Virus record (IMG/VR): IMGVR_UViG_3300021962_000030
Span: 1-64,000 of that record
Strand: one strand, 5' to 3'
DNA length: 64,000 bases
From: a virus
Positions within the stretch are counted from its first letter, which is position 1. The number at the start of each line of letters is the position of its first letter. Shown one piece after another: positions 30,777 through 38,356 of this stretch. The notes beneath the pieces are model-generated. The model worked only from the letters and a program-made list of their open reading frames with translations. It was not told where the DNA came from and did not search any database. The translations under genes were made by a program, and so were the position numbers.

Positions 30777-31721
30777 TCACTTAAAATTACATTCGCACAT
30801 AATTTCTGTCAGTGCTGCAAGAGTATTAATCTCCTGATCAGCAACAAATCCGCTCTGATACAGATACTTTGCGATGATAAGAACTGCAGCAGGAATACTT
30901 GGTGGGGTCAGATATTCGTAACAAGCATCATAAATGCGACGAAGAACGATATGTGCATCATTATCTAGATTTGTTGTGACCCACTTACGAACCTCAGTAA
31001 AATTCTTTTCCTTAAGGTTTTTAACCAGTTCATTTACTGTAATATCAGCGAAACATGCAAGAATTCCAGAATCAATTTTTCCGCCAATAGAATAACGTTG
31101 GCACTCATTAATGATCCGACGAAAATCTGGGAAATATTTAGTGACCATTTCAATAAGAACCTTCTGATCATATTCAATCCGCTCAGTGTCGAGAATAAAT
31201 TGAAGACGCTTCAGAAAGTTTCCCGCAAGTTGTGCCTTTTGCTTCCCCTTAATTGAGAAGTCAATTACTGCACATCGAGAATGAAGTGGTTCGATGATTT
31301 TATTCTTGTAGTTGCAAGTAAAGATAAATCGACAGTTATTATAAAATGTCTCAATATTTGCCCGCAAAAGAAGTTGCACATCGTTTCCAGTATTGTCTGC
31401 CTCATCGATGATGATCACCTTATGCTTTGCATCAGATGAGAGAGACACGGTAGAAGCAAAGTTCTTTGCTTGATTCCTAACAGTATCAAGAAACCTTCCT
31501 TCATCAGAACCATTAATTACATAGTAATCTGCTCCGATTTCATTGCACAATGCTTTGGCGATGGTCGTTTTGCCGACTCCGGGGGGTCCAGCAAGCAGGA
31601 GATTTGGAATTTCACCTTTTTTGACAAACTCACGAAAAGTCTTTTTAGTATCATCGGGAAGAATGCAATCATCCACATTTTGTGGGCGATACGTTTCCAC
31701 CCAGAGAAATTCACTTGCCAT
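30777..31721 (-). CDS. 44: Clamp-loader large subunit (T4 gp44)
   Basis: 314 residues, AAA+ ATPase. Walker A AGPPGVGKTT (about residue 45), Walker B VIIIDEADN, sensor 1 FIFTCNYKNKI and SRC box LHSRCAVIDF. Five copies with one gp62 load the sliding clamp. First gene of a run to Dam and gp62, driven by the promoter at 31744-31772. Confidence 0.96.
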   Translation of the reverse strand: MASEFLWVETYRPQNVDDCILPDDTKKTFREFVKKGEIPNLLLAGPPGVGKTTIAKALCNEIGADYYVINGSDEGRFLDTVRNQAKNFASTVSLSSDAKHKVIIIDEADNTGNDVQLLLRANIETFYNNCRFIFTCNYKNKIIEPLHSRCAVIDFSIKGKQKAQLAGNFLKRLQFILDTERIEYDQKVLIEMVTKYFPDFRRIINECQRYSIGGKIDSGILACFADITVNELVKNLKEKNFTEVRKWVTTNLDNDAHIVLRRIYDACYEYLTPPSIPAAVLIIAKYLYQSGFVADQEINTLAALTEIMCECNFK

Positions 31722-31743
31722 AATTTAAATAGATCATATTTAC

Positions 31744-31772
31744 AGTATACCACAGATTTCAATCTGTGTCCA
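31744..31772 (-). promoter_or_regulatory. Sigma-70-type promoter of gp44 with palindromic spacer
   Basis: Minus strand TGGACA (31767-31772), 17 bp, TATACT (31744-31749). The spacer holds an 8+8 palindrome CACAGATT/AATCTGTG (31751-31768), an operator-like site. Confidence 0.7.
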
Positions 31773-31908
31773 CTCTTGTCTCAACAATTTCACATCCCTC
31801 AGATTCAAGACGTTCAATCATACTATCAAACACCTCCTCATCCCAACAAAATGACAAGCCATTTTGCCCAGACAAATTGGTGTATTGAACATAATAAGTA
31901 AATCCCAT
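31759..31908 (-). CDS. 49-residue protein
   Basis: Starts MGFTYYVQYTNLSGQNG and ends EIVETRVDTD. Its ATG follows the upstream stop by two bases (TAATTATG), with GGTG as ribosome site. The pattern YYVQYTN...FDSMIERLESEGCEIVETRVD suggests a small beta-alpha-beta fold. Its stop overlaps the gp44 promoter palindrome. No family recognised. Confidence 0.62.
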   Translation of the reverse strand: MGFTYYVQYTNLSGQNGLSFCWDEEVFDSMIERLESEGCEIVETRVDTD

Positions 31909-31910
31909 AA

Positions 31911-32441
31911 TTACACCCAATCAGGTTTACGATCTGGTTTGCGAAGATAATTTGAAGAAACCCACGGTTTGGACGAAACATACATTCTATATGCCATCAC
32001 ATCATCAATAGATTCGTCCAACTTGTATTCATCTGGCATGGCACGAACAAACTCATCAACCTTACCCCAATCATAAATGGAGTGTCCATGATTATGGAAG
32101 ATTGTCATTGCCTCTTCTATTGTGGTCTGACATGAATGGCGTTTACCATAACGCTCAGTGTACTCAAAACAGAGGGCAAGACCGTGAGCAAGGAGCCATG
32201 CGGTGTTTGCCGGGTCCTGTGCTGCCCACCGGGTGCAGGGGTGGTTCCTGAAGGCACCCTTGGACGTGCTGTAGGAGGTCCCGTCTGCCTTGTGCAGGGC
32301 ACCCCACCCCCAATACCACTCAGAGAGCACCAGAGAGAGCATCTGGCACGTCTCTAGGGGCATCTTGACTACATGACGGTCTGGAAGTTGCTGCGCTGCC
32401 TTGTGGGGGTCAGTATCGGTGATGAAGATGTTCAAAGACAA
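31911..32441 (-). CDS. Conserved phage protein, GC-mosaic gene
   Basis: 176 residues beginning MSLNIFITDTDPHKAAQQLPDRHVVKMPLETCQML, a start I recognise from many marine phage proteins of unknown function. Many Trp and His residues (WYWGWG, HNHGHSIYDWG) could bind metal or form an enzyme core. The 5' part of the gene (about 32160-32420) is far richer in G+C than the 3' part and all neighbours, which suggests recombination with a GC-rich relative. It starts inside the upstream gene. Confidence 0.8.
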   Translation of the reverse strand: MSLNIFITDTDPHKAAQQLPDRHVVKMPLETCQMLSLVLSEWYWGWGALHKADGTSYSTSKGAFRNHPCTRWAAQDPANTAWLLAHGLALCFEYTERYGKRHSCQTTIEEAMTIFHNHGHSIYDWGKVDEFVRAMPDEYKLDESIDDVMAYRMYVSSKPWVSSNYLRKPDRKPDWV

Positions 32442-32902
32442 TACCTCTTAAGCATGTACGTGGTCAGAAGGGGACTCTTCTCCATATAATAAGCCTCTGC
32501 CTCAAGGGCGGCGGAACTTAGATTCAGCGTATATGCCATAGATCTGACCACGCTTTTCTTTTGTGATGCTGTCAACTCATCCAGTTTAACGCGAGTTGTA
32601 AGGACCGGAGACCTCTTATTACACATCTGGGCAACATGAACTGCCTCATGAGTAACTGCCTGGTTCACCATATTTTTAACCATGGACTTACTTACCGCTG
32701 GAGAATGACCACCCACGGCAATATGCTTTTCGATATTATTAAGGCAAATCCCAATTTTGTTCTCAGCACTGGTCCATGCAAATACAACTTGGGACATATC
32801 ACAAAGTCCGGAATTTTCCTCAAGCTTCCAATTTGCTTGTTTCATAATCCCAACCATTTCAAGTTGATATGGGAGAAGAAGGGCGATAAATTCAAGCATC
32901 AT
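32432..32902 (-). CDS. Predicted zinc metallopeptidase-like protein (HEAVH)
   Basis: About 156 residues from MMLEFIALLLP, whose ATGs overlap the gp45 stop. The N-terminus is hydrophobic (FIALLLPYQLEMVGIM), maybe a membrane anchor or signal. QAVTHEAVHVAQMC carries HExxH, with candidate third ligand in ALEAEAYYMEK. A one-off Gly-rich loop GGHSPAVS precedes. It lies between gp45 and the mosaic gene. Peptidase activity is inferred from the motif alone. Confidence 0.68.
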   Translation of the reverse strand: MMLEFIALLLPYQLEMVGIMKQANWKLEENSGLCDMSQVVFAWTSAENKIGICLNNIEKHIAVGGHSPAVSKSMVKNMVNQAVTHEAVHVAQMCNKRSPVLTTRVKLDELTASQKKSVVRSMAYTLNLSSAALEAEAYYMEKSPLLTTYMLKRYCL

Positions 32903-33563
32903 TAAAGTCAGAATCAGGTTCAAGTGCGATATAGTAAGTCAGATCGTAATCCCTACTCACCCAACGAGACAGAAGTTTACGTGAAACTGTAACGTCATAA
33001 GATCCGGGAAGAATCTTAATATTCTCCACTTTGAAGTTGAACGAAAACTTAGATTCGGTCTCACCAACAACAACGGAGAAATCATTAGAAGTATCATTCT
33101 TCTTGTCGCGGACCATGATCTTAACAACACCATATTCACCAACTGCAGAAAGATCCTGAAGTTGATAGACGGATGCTGCCTTGAGCAGACGGTCCAACTG
33201 CTGAGTGTTCAGTTTAAATGCAACGTCTTCGGTGGGAAGAACGATTGATTTCTCCGGAGGAGTCACAATTAGACTCGGATCTGAGAAGAAGTAATTAGAA
33301 CGAGTCCTGCCCTCACGAATTACAACGTAATTGTCATTCGTAAAATCCAGTTCGGGATTCTCATGAAGTGCAAGACCATTTAGGAACTGGTTCAGATCAT
33401 AGATCCCAAAATCACGTGGGAAATCATCTTCAATTGTTGCCTCTGCGAGGATATTCTTCATCACCGACATGGTGCGAAGATTCTTACCTTGTTTAAAAAG
33501 AATTGACTGGTTGATTGAAGAAAAGTTCTTCAGAAGGACCAGAGTTTTATCAGAAAGTCTCAT
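32892..33563 (-). CDS. 45: Sliding clamp (T4 gp45)
   Basis: 223 residues from MRLSDKTLVLLKNFSSINQ, which aligns with the T4 start; the longer frame overlaps the upstream gene. Trimeric processivity clamp for gp43 and mobile activator of late transcription with gp55 and gp33. TRSNYFFSDPSLI, FKLNTQQLDRLLKAASVYQL and the C-terminal DYDLTYYIALEPDS are typical. Confidence 0.94.
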   Translation of the reverse strand: MRLSDKTLVLLKNFSSINQSILFKQGKNLRTMSVMKNILAEATIEDDFPRDFGIYDLNQFLNGLALHENPELDFTNDNYVVIREGRTRSNYFFSDPSLIVTPPEKSIVLPTEDVAFKLNTQQLDRLLKAASVYQLQDLSAVGEYGVVKIMVRDKKNDTSNDFSVVVGETESKFSFNFKVENIKILPGSYDVTVSRKLLSRWVSRDYDLTYYIALEPDSDFNDA

Positions 33564-34152
33564 AACCATTAGAATTAGTTTTGTGGAAACCTGCGAAGTG
33601 GTACAGAAGCACACCATAGTGCATAATCTTCAGGGCGTCAAGTTTAGACATCCCGTTCTTTTTGCCAAATCGGGAAGCATACTTGATCAGGTTGTCCCTG
33701 CAGAACGGAACACCATCACCAATTGCCTCAATAATATCAAGGACTTGAACTTTAGAGTTCTCAGAAGTATAGTGAGAATGATAAGTGCTGGTGAGATATT
33801 CCTCAAGCACCCTCAGAGTTTGATCCTCACTAAACTTCCAAAATCCATTTGAGTTGCTGGTGTCAGCAGCGTCAGGATCGGAAAGATTGAATTGAACCAC
33901 ATCATTCCCCGCTGCAGAACTGGAAAATGAAATCGTATCATCTGCTGCAGCACCCTGAACATGGGATCCAAAAAAATGATTAATATAGTCATCTCCACCA
34001 GTTCCAGAGTGGATGACGAAATCTGGGCCGACAAGATCATATCCATCGTCATAAAGATCTGCATCGCCTGCGCTGGGGGCATCAACAGGACCAACATGAT
34101 CGGTGACATACAGATCAAACGAATAATCAGAATAATCGGACTGTGAACTCAT
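33550..34152 (-). CDS. DUF3310-domain protein
   Basis: 200 residues from MSSQSDYSDYSF (GGAG six bases upstream). The first 105 residues are low-complexity, rich in Asp, Ser and Gly (DDGYDLVGPDF, GTGGDDYINHF, SSSAAGNDVV). Residues about 125-195 match DUF3310: KVQVLDIIEAIGDG, FCRDNLIKYASRFGKKNG and LDALKIMHYG. The domain occurs in phage proteins tied to nucleotide metabolism, without defined activity. It precedes gp45 and overlaps it by 14 bases. Confidence 0.8.
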   Translation of the reverse strand: MSSQSDYSDYSFDLYVTDHVGPVDAPSAGDADLYDDGYDLVGPDFVIHSGTGGDDYINHFFGSHVQGAAADDTISFSSSAAGNDVVQFNLSDPDAADTSNSNGFWKFSEDQTLRVLEEYLTSTYHSHYTSENSKVQVLDIIEAIGDGVPFCRDNLIKYASRFGKKNGMSKLDALKIMHYGVLLYHFAGFHKTNSNGYETF

Positions 34153-34198
34153 AATAATCTCCAATAGCAAATACTCACAAGACTTTTTTTACATTATA

Positions 34199-35320
34199 TC
34201 AGAAAGGAGCTCCGTTGTCAACAGGAGATTCTTCCTGGCCAGGTTGAAAATCCGGATCAACCTTATCATAGAGTTCCATAAATGCAGATTTGGTTTCATT
34301 ATCGAAACGATTAACACAAACCTTGATTGCCTTAGACTTGTCGCGGAAAATGGAATATGCACGAATAATGTGAACAAGACGACGGGTGCTGATGATCTCA
34401 TCAATACCACCATCAAAGAATGTCTTGCGGATCACATCTGCCCAGTCAACAAGTCGCTTGCAGAAGTCACGATCCTCAATTCCAAGTTCCAAAGAAATAC
34501 CCTCAAGGATCTTCTGCTCTACGGTTACGCTAGGATACTCCTGCTCCATCGTAACAGGGAAACGCTCAAGGAATGCCTCATTCAGCACGTTTGTGCCAAT
34601 GAAACGTCCATCATCGGATCCCTTACCTTTTGTGTTTGCAGTAGCAACCACGTTGAAACCAGCAGCGGGTTTCACGAAACGTCCGATCTTTTTCAGGAAG
34701 ACTCCTTTCCCCTCAAGGATTGATTGAAGGCAAAGAATTTTGTTGGAAGCCAGGTCAATTTCGTCAAGCAGTAGAACCGCACCGCGCTCCAAGGCTTCGA
34801 TGACCGGACCATTATGCCAAGCAGTTTCACCGTTGACCAAACGGAATCCGCCAATAAGATCATCCTCATCAGTTTCAATAGTAATGTTTACACGAATAAT
34901 TTCACGCTTAAGTTGGGCACATGCCTGCTCAACACTAAAAGTCTTACCATTCCCAGAGAGACCGGTAATGAATACAGGATAGAAAATACCAGACTTCAGG
35001 ATCTTCTTCACATCAGAAAAATTGCCAAAGGGAACAAAAGTATGATCCTTATCAGGAACAAGACTATTTGTATCTTCAGCGTTAGGGATCACAGAAATTG
35101 CACTATAGCTATGCTCAATTTTCTCAATATCTTTTTTAGTCACTTCAAGATTCCACTTACCACGACCAACTTTAAACTGATCCAAACGCTTAGTTACGGT
35201 TGGATACGAAACTCCATGAGTTGTGCAATATTCCCGGACATTTTCAGCAGTAATATCCACACCGAAAGAACCACGAAGTTCATCAATTACAGAGTTGTTG
35301 ATTTTGCTTTTGAATGCCAT
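34199..35320 (-). CDS. cobS: CobS/MoxR-type AAA+ ATPase
   Basis: 373 residues from MAFKSKINNSVIDEL (AGAGGA upstream). An N-terminal helix-turn-helix-like part (VREYCTTHGVSYPTVTKRLDQF) precedes the AAA+ core: Walker A GLSGNGKT, Walker B VLLLDEIDLA, sensor 1 VVATANTKGKG and arginine finger region NEAFLERFPV. Cyanophage CobS is named for cobaltochelatase but lacks the partner CobN. The nearby VWA protein at 36115-38271 is the likely CobT/VWA-like partner. Confidence 0.9.
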   Translation of the reverse strand: MAFKSKINNSVIDELRGSFGVDITAENVREYCTTHGVSYPTVTKRLDQFKVGRGKWNLEVTKKDIEKIEHSYSAISVIPNAEDTNSLVPDKDHTFVPFGNFSDVKKILKSGIFYPVFITGLSGNGKTFSVEQACAQLKREIIRVNITIETDEDDLIGGFRLVNGETAWHNGPVIEALERGAVLLLDEIDLASNKILCLQSILEGKGVFLKKIGRFVKPAAGFNVVATANTKGKGSDDGRFIGTNVLNEAFLERFPVTMEQEYPSVTVEQKILEGISLELGIEDRDFCKRLVDWADVIRKTFFDGGIDEIISTRRLVHIIRAYSIFRDKSKAIKVCVNRFDNETKSAFMELYDKVDPDFQPGQEESPVDNGAPF

Positions 35321-35350
35321 CAGGGGGTTGTTCCTCTCATCTACCCCTTT

Positions 35351-35356
35351 AGTATA
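35351..35356 (-). promoter_or_regulatory. Possible promoter of the CobS-like gene
   Basis: TATACT on the minus strand, 30 bp before the chosen ATG and right after a terminator. No convincing -35. Confidence 0.35.
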
Positions 35357-35380
35357 CATCCCTCAAAGACCCCGACGCAC

Positions 35381-35406
35381 AAAAAAGGACAGTTCTGAAA
35401 CTGTCC
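35381..35406 (-). terminator. Rho-independent terminator
   Basis: Minus strand GGACAGTT/AACTGTCC perfect stem, four-base loop, six T. Confidence 0.9.
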
Positions 35407-35413
35407 CCAAGAA

Positions 35414-35563
35414 TCAACTTTTGTAGCGTTCACATGCTTCATCAAATGGAATTATATTGCCATCAACATCTTTATAGAAGACTTCTTTACCGCGCATTCT
35501 TGCCTCATATGCAACCATACGGGACATCATATTGGTGTTCTGTAGAATTACTTTTTTGCTCAT
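35414..35563 (-). CDS. Small conserved-looking protein
   Basis: 49 residues from MSKKVILQNTNMMSRMV; its ATG follows the upstream stop by one base (TGACATG). KEVFYKDVDGNIIPFDEACERYKS fits a small beta-hairpin plus helix. It shares the late transcript of the head-type protein before it and ends at a perfect terminator. Function unknown. Confidence 0.65.
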   Translation of the reverse strand: MSKKVILQNTNMMSRMVAYEARMRGKEVFYKDVDGNIIPFDEACERYKS

Positions 35564-35564
35564 G

Positions 35565-36080
35565 TCAATCTTTCTCAAAGGTAAATGTCTTATTCTTAAC
35601 TTTGGTGTCAAATTCACCAGTTCTCCCCGGTCTCATTTTTCCCTGAGGAACTCTCTTACCCTTACCTGGCCATGCTCCTTTTTTGGTGCCAACAAGATCA
35701 CCAGATCCGCTGGGTTTCTTCTGAACCAGGACAGCATCTTGCCCATGCTTTGCGCCCAGCTTTTCAACTGCCTTCTTAAACTTCCTCTTACCCTTCTTTC
35801 CAGAGCTAATGATGTGCGACTTTTCACCAACCTTTCTTCCTTCTGGGGATCCATCATCCTCAGTATATCTTCCCTGTGCCTTTGTTGGTCCTGGGAGTCC
35901 AGCGCCCTTAATGTCCTTCTCCATTTGACGAGAACGTGCTTTATTCTCTTTCTTGGATTTGTCTCCACGTTCAGCAGAAACAATTGCCAATCCACCTTTC
36001 TTTGATTTCTGGACAACTCTGGAAAGTCCCCCCTCTTGGAGGGACCTACACTCAGTCATGAACTCCCTAAAAGTCTTCAT
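35565..36080 (-). CDS. Basic protein with capsid-targeting-like N-terminus
   Basis: 171 residues from MKTFREFMTECRSLQEGG, which resembles T4 internal-protein targeting sequences. E10 and LQE (14-16) are candidate gp21 cleavage points. The remainder is Lys/Gly-rich with SERGDKSKKENKARSRQMEKD, ERGRKVGEKSH-like and KFKKAVEKLGAKHGQDAVLVQKK, suggesting DNA association in the head. A related arrangement occurs in cyanophage virion proteins. A late promoter variant (36109-36116) precedes it. An in-frame ATG 17 codons upstream is less likely because the T4-like motif starts here. Confidence 0.72.
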   Translation of the reverse strand: MKTFREFMTECRSLQEGGLSRVVQKSKKGGLAIVSAERGDKSKKENKARSRQMEKDIKGAGLPGPTKAQGRYTEDDGSPEGRKVGEKSHIISSGKKGKRKFKKAVEKLGAKHGQDAVLVQKKPSGSGDLVGTKKGAWPGKGKRVPQGKMRPGRTGEFDTKVKNKTFTFEKD

Positions 36081-36108
36081 CTTGTGCAAGTAATTCTTCT
36101 CTATTCTA

Positions 36109-36116
36109 TATTTATC
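36109..36116 (-). promoter_or_regulatory. Late promoter GATAAATA
   Basis: Overlaps the end of the VWA gene, 28 bp before the ATG of the head-type protein at 35565-36080. Confidence 0.55.
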
Positions 36117-38271
36117 AAGCGACCAACTCAATAAACTCGGAGAGAATTTTCTTATTCATTTTTTTAGAACGAAGAGACTTCATGAAGGAACTCTTGATCT
36201 GTGCTTTAGTTGCACCTTCTTGCACATCAAAGTCAGCATTAACATTCACATGATTGGCACTAATTCCAAAATAGCGATGATAGTAATTGGTCTCCATAGA
36301 AACACTATGCTCTTTCTTGAACTCCTTAGTGATTTTTTCATACTTACTTAGATCACCATACCCAACTCCCTCGCGAACAAACTTATTCAGTTCCCGATTG
36401 CTAAGAATGCGAATTCCGATAATGTTTACTTGGGGGAAGCAGTCGCGGAGCTCCTCAATCAGATACTTAGAAATATCAATATGATCGGTCATCTTATAGA
36501 CCTTTCCACTCTTACGATTGCGAAGACAGACCTCAGTTCCATAAGAAGCATATGCAAGTGTCCTGCGGAACAGCGGATCTTGATCGCTATCGTCAGATAA
36601 TGTGCGTTCTTCAGTATATTGCATAGAAGCACCTTCACCATCAGTAAGAATGATAGTCTGAACCTTCTGGACTTTATTGCGCTTCTGGAAGTCTGGAATA
36701 ATCTGATGAAGGGAGATGATGCTCTCACTCAAAGGTGTTCCACTCAGATCAAGGCGGGGTGACAATCCAATCACACCGTAGGCATATCTACGGGTAGTGG
36801 CAGTAGCAATCCTCCAGAAGTTCTTCATCTGAGTTTCAAGAACCCTTGCGCTCACACCATTTGTCAGGACATTGATAAGACTGAAACTCTCACCGACATA
36901 TAGTTCATGAAGTTTCATACTATGATGTTTCTTTGGAAAAACTGCCTTACCATACTGATCGTAAGTTACGCGAGCATAGGAACTTGTGAAGAGGTATACG
37001 TCAAAAGGAATTGCAACTTTTTTGCAGAACCAGATAAGAGTAAAGAGTTGCTTCACAGTATCCATGAGATAATCTTCCATAGATCCAGACCAATCCATCA
37101 CAAACACAAGACCATGATTTTTCCCATCAGGAAATGTGGTCACTTTCTTAAAGAGATCCTCATTATACTTGTAAGTATGCAAAGCACGAGTATTCAGAAC
37201 ACCAGTCTTTGATACAGATGCACGTGCATAGGCATCTGCAGATTTACGGCACTCAAATTCCTTCACCAAATAGTTGACTTCCTTCTGCGCTTCTTTCTTA
37301 AAATTTCGATAGTCGCGGTCCCAATCACAAAACACATCCTCAGAACTCTGAACACCAATATAATCAGAGGAAACAAATTCATGATACTCTTTGTTGTTCA
37401 CAACAACGCTGTCAATATTAATTTGGGGTGACTGTAGATATATGGGATTGGATCCATTCTGATCAACCAGATCGCGAAGTTTCTGCTGAAGAACTTCATC
37501 GGTCTTAACTTTAGTATCACTCCTCTCACCACCCTCATTAGATGGTTGATTGTTAGAAGCACCAGATTGATCATCACTTTCACCCTGCTGAGCATCACCA
37601 TCACTCTCACCATCTTCTTCAGATTCGGATTGTTGATTTTCCCCATCCTCAGACTTCTCACCAGAACCAGCAGATCCGGAGGGTTGATCATCAGATTGGT
37701 TAGGAACTTCTTCCTGTTGCTTGTCCTTTGCACAATAATCATAGAGAACCTTTGCAGCATGAAGCGCATCATCAAAGGTCTCAGTGTTGCCAATCAGATC
37801 AACAATTTCCTGCTCCTCAGCAGTGAATTTTACATCCACGAACAGACCGATCTTGTAGAAGATGTTGACACGATCTGCAAGGTTCATGGCGCTAATATCC
37901 TCATCAGCAATACCAAAGAAGTCATCATCTGATAGTTCTTTGTATCCACGGAAGAAAGTCTTAGGAAGACCAGCATAACGACGCTTGATCAACTTCTCAA
38001 TACGAACGTCTTCAACGACGTTCACAAATTGTCCGGGAATATTAACCTTCTCGCGCCAATCTTCATTTGGGGTATAAAGAGCGTGACCCACCTCATGTGC
38101 CACCAGAAGGTCATACACATCATTCGATGCCCTCTCCCACATAGGAAGGGTCAGAACACGTGTCTGAACGTTAAACTGAGCAGTCTCAACCCTACGGTGC
38201 TCCACCACAAGATCCTCAGTTGCCAGCAACTTTGCCAGTTGAGATTTGATCTGCTGGTTGATTGCGGACAT
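36115..38271 (-). CDS. VWA-domain metallopeptidase-like protein (CobT-like partner)
   Basis: 718 residues. Near residue 58 VAHEVGHALY gives an HExxH zinc site. Residues about 190-255 are low complexity (Gln, Ser, Glu, Asp, Gly). A VWA domain begins at about 395 with the MIDAS DWSGSME (DxSxS) and continues with LSGTPLSES and IILTDGEGAS. Together with the CobS-like ATPase it forms a MoxR-VWA pair like CobS-CobT, here fused to a protease-like domain. It may remodel or process a host target. Found in many cyanophages without an assigned role. Confidence 0.88.
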   Translation of the reverse strand: MSAINQQIKSQLAKLLATEDLVVEHRRVETAQFNVQTRVLTLPMWERASNDVYDLLVAHEVGHALYTPNEDWREKVNIPGQFVNVVEDVRIEKLIKRRYAGLPKTFFRGYKELSDDDFFGIADEDISAMNLADRVNIFYKIGLFVDVKFTAEEQEIVDLIGNTETFDDALHAAKVLYDYCAKDKQQEEVPNQSDDQPSGSAGSGEKSEDGENQQSESEEDGESDGDAQQGESDDQSGASNNQPSNEGGERSDTKVKTDEVLQQKLRDLVDQNGSNPIYLQSPQINIDSVVVNNKEYHEFVSSDYIGVQSSEDVFCDWDRDYRNFKKEAQKEVNYLVKEFECRKSADAYARASVSKTGVLNTRALHTYKYNEDLFKKVTTFPDGKNHGLVFVMDWSGSMEDYLMDTVKQLFTLIWFCKKVAIPFDVYLFTSSYARVTYDQYGKAVFPKKHHSMKLHELYVGESFSLINVLTNGVSARVLETQMKNFWRIATATTRRYAYGVIGLSPRLDLSGTPLSESIISLHQIIPDFQKRNKVQKVQTIILTDGEGASMQYTEERTLSDDSDQDPLFRRTLAYASYGTEVCLRNRKSGKVYKMTDHIDISKYLIEELRDCFPQVNIIGIRILSNRELNKFVREGVGYGDLSKYEKITKEFKKEHSVSMETNYYHRYFGISANHVNVNADFDVQEGATKAQIKSSFMKSLRSKKMNKKILSEFIELVA

Positions 38272-38303
38272 GGTTCACTTCCTTGCTTACATAGTCATCA
38301 TAC

Positions 38304-38328
38304 AAAAAAACCGCCCCATGGGAGCGGT
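38304..38328 (-). terminator. Rho-independent terminator
   Basis: Minus strand ACCGC...GCGGT stem containing CCATGG, followed by seven T, after the gene at 38357-39943. Confidence 0.85.
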
Positions 38329-38356
38329 TGGTAGACACTTTCTCAACTGTCAGGAA

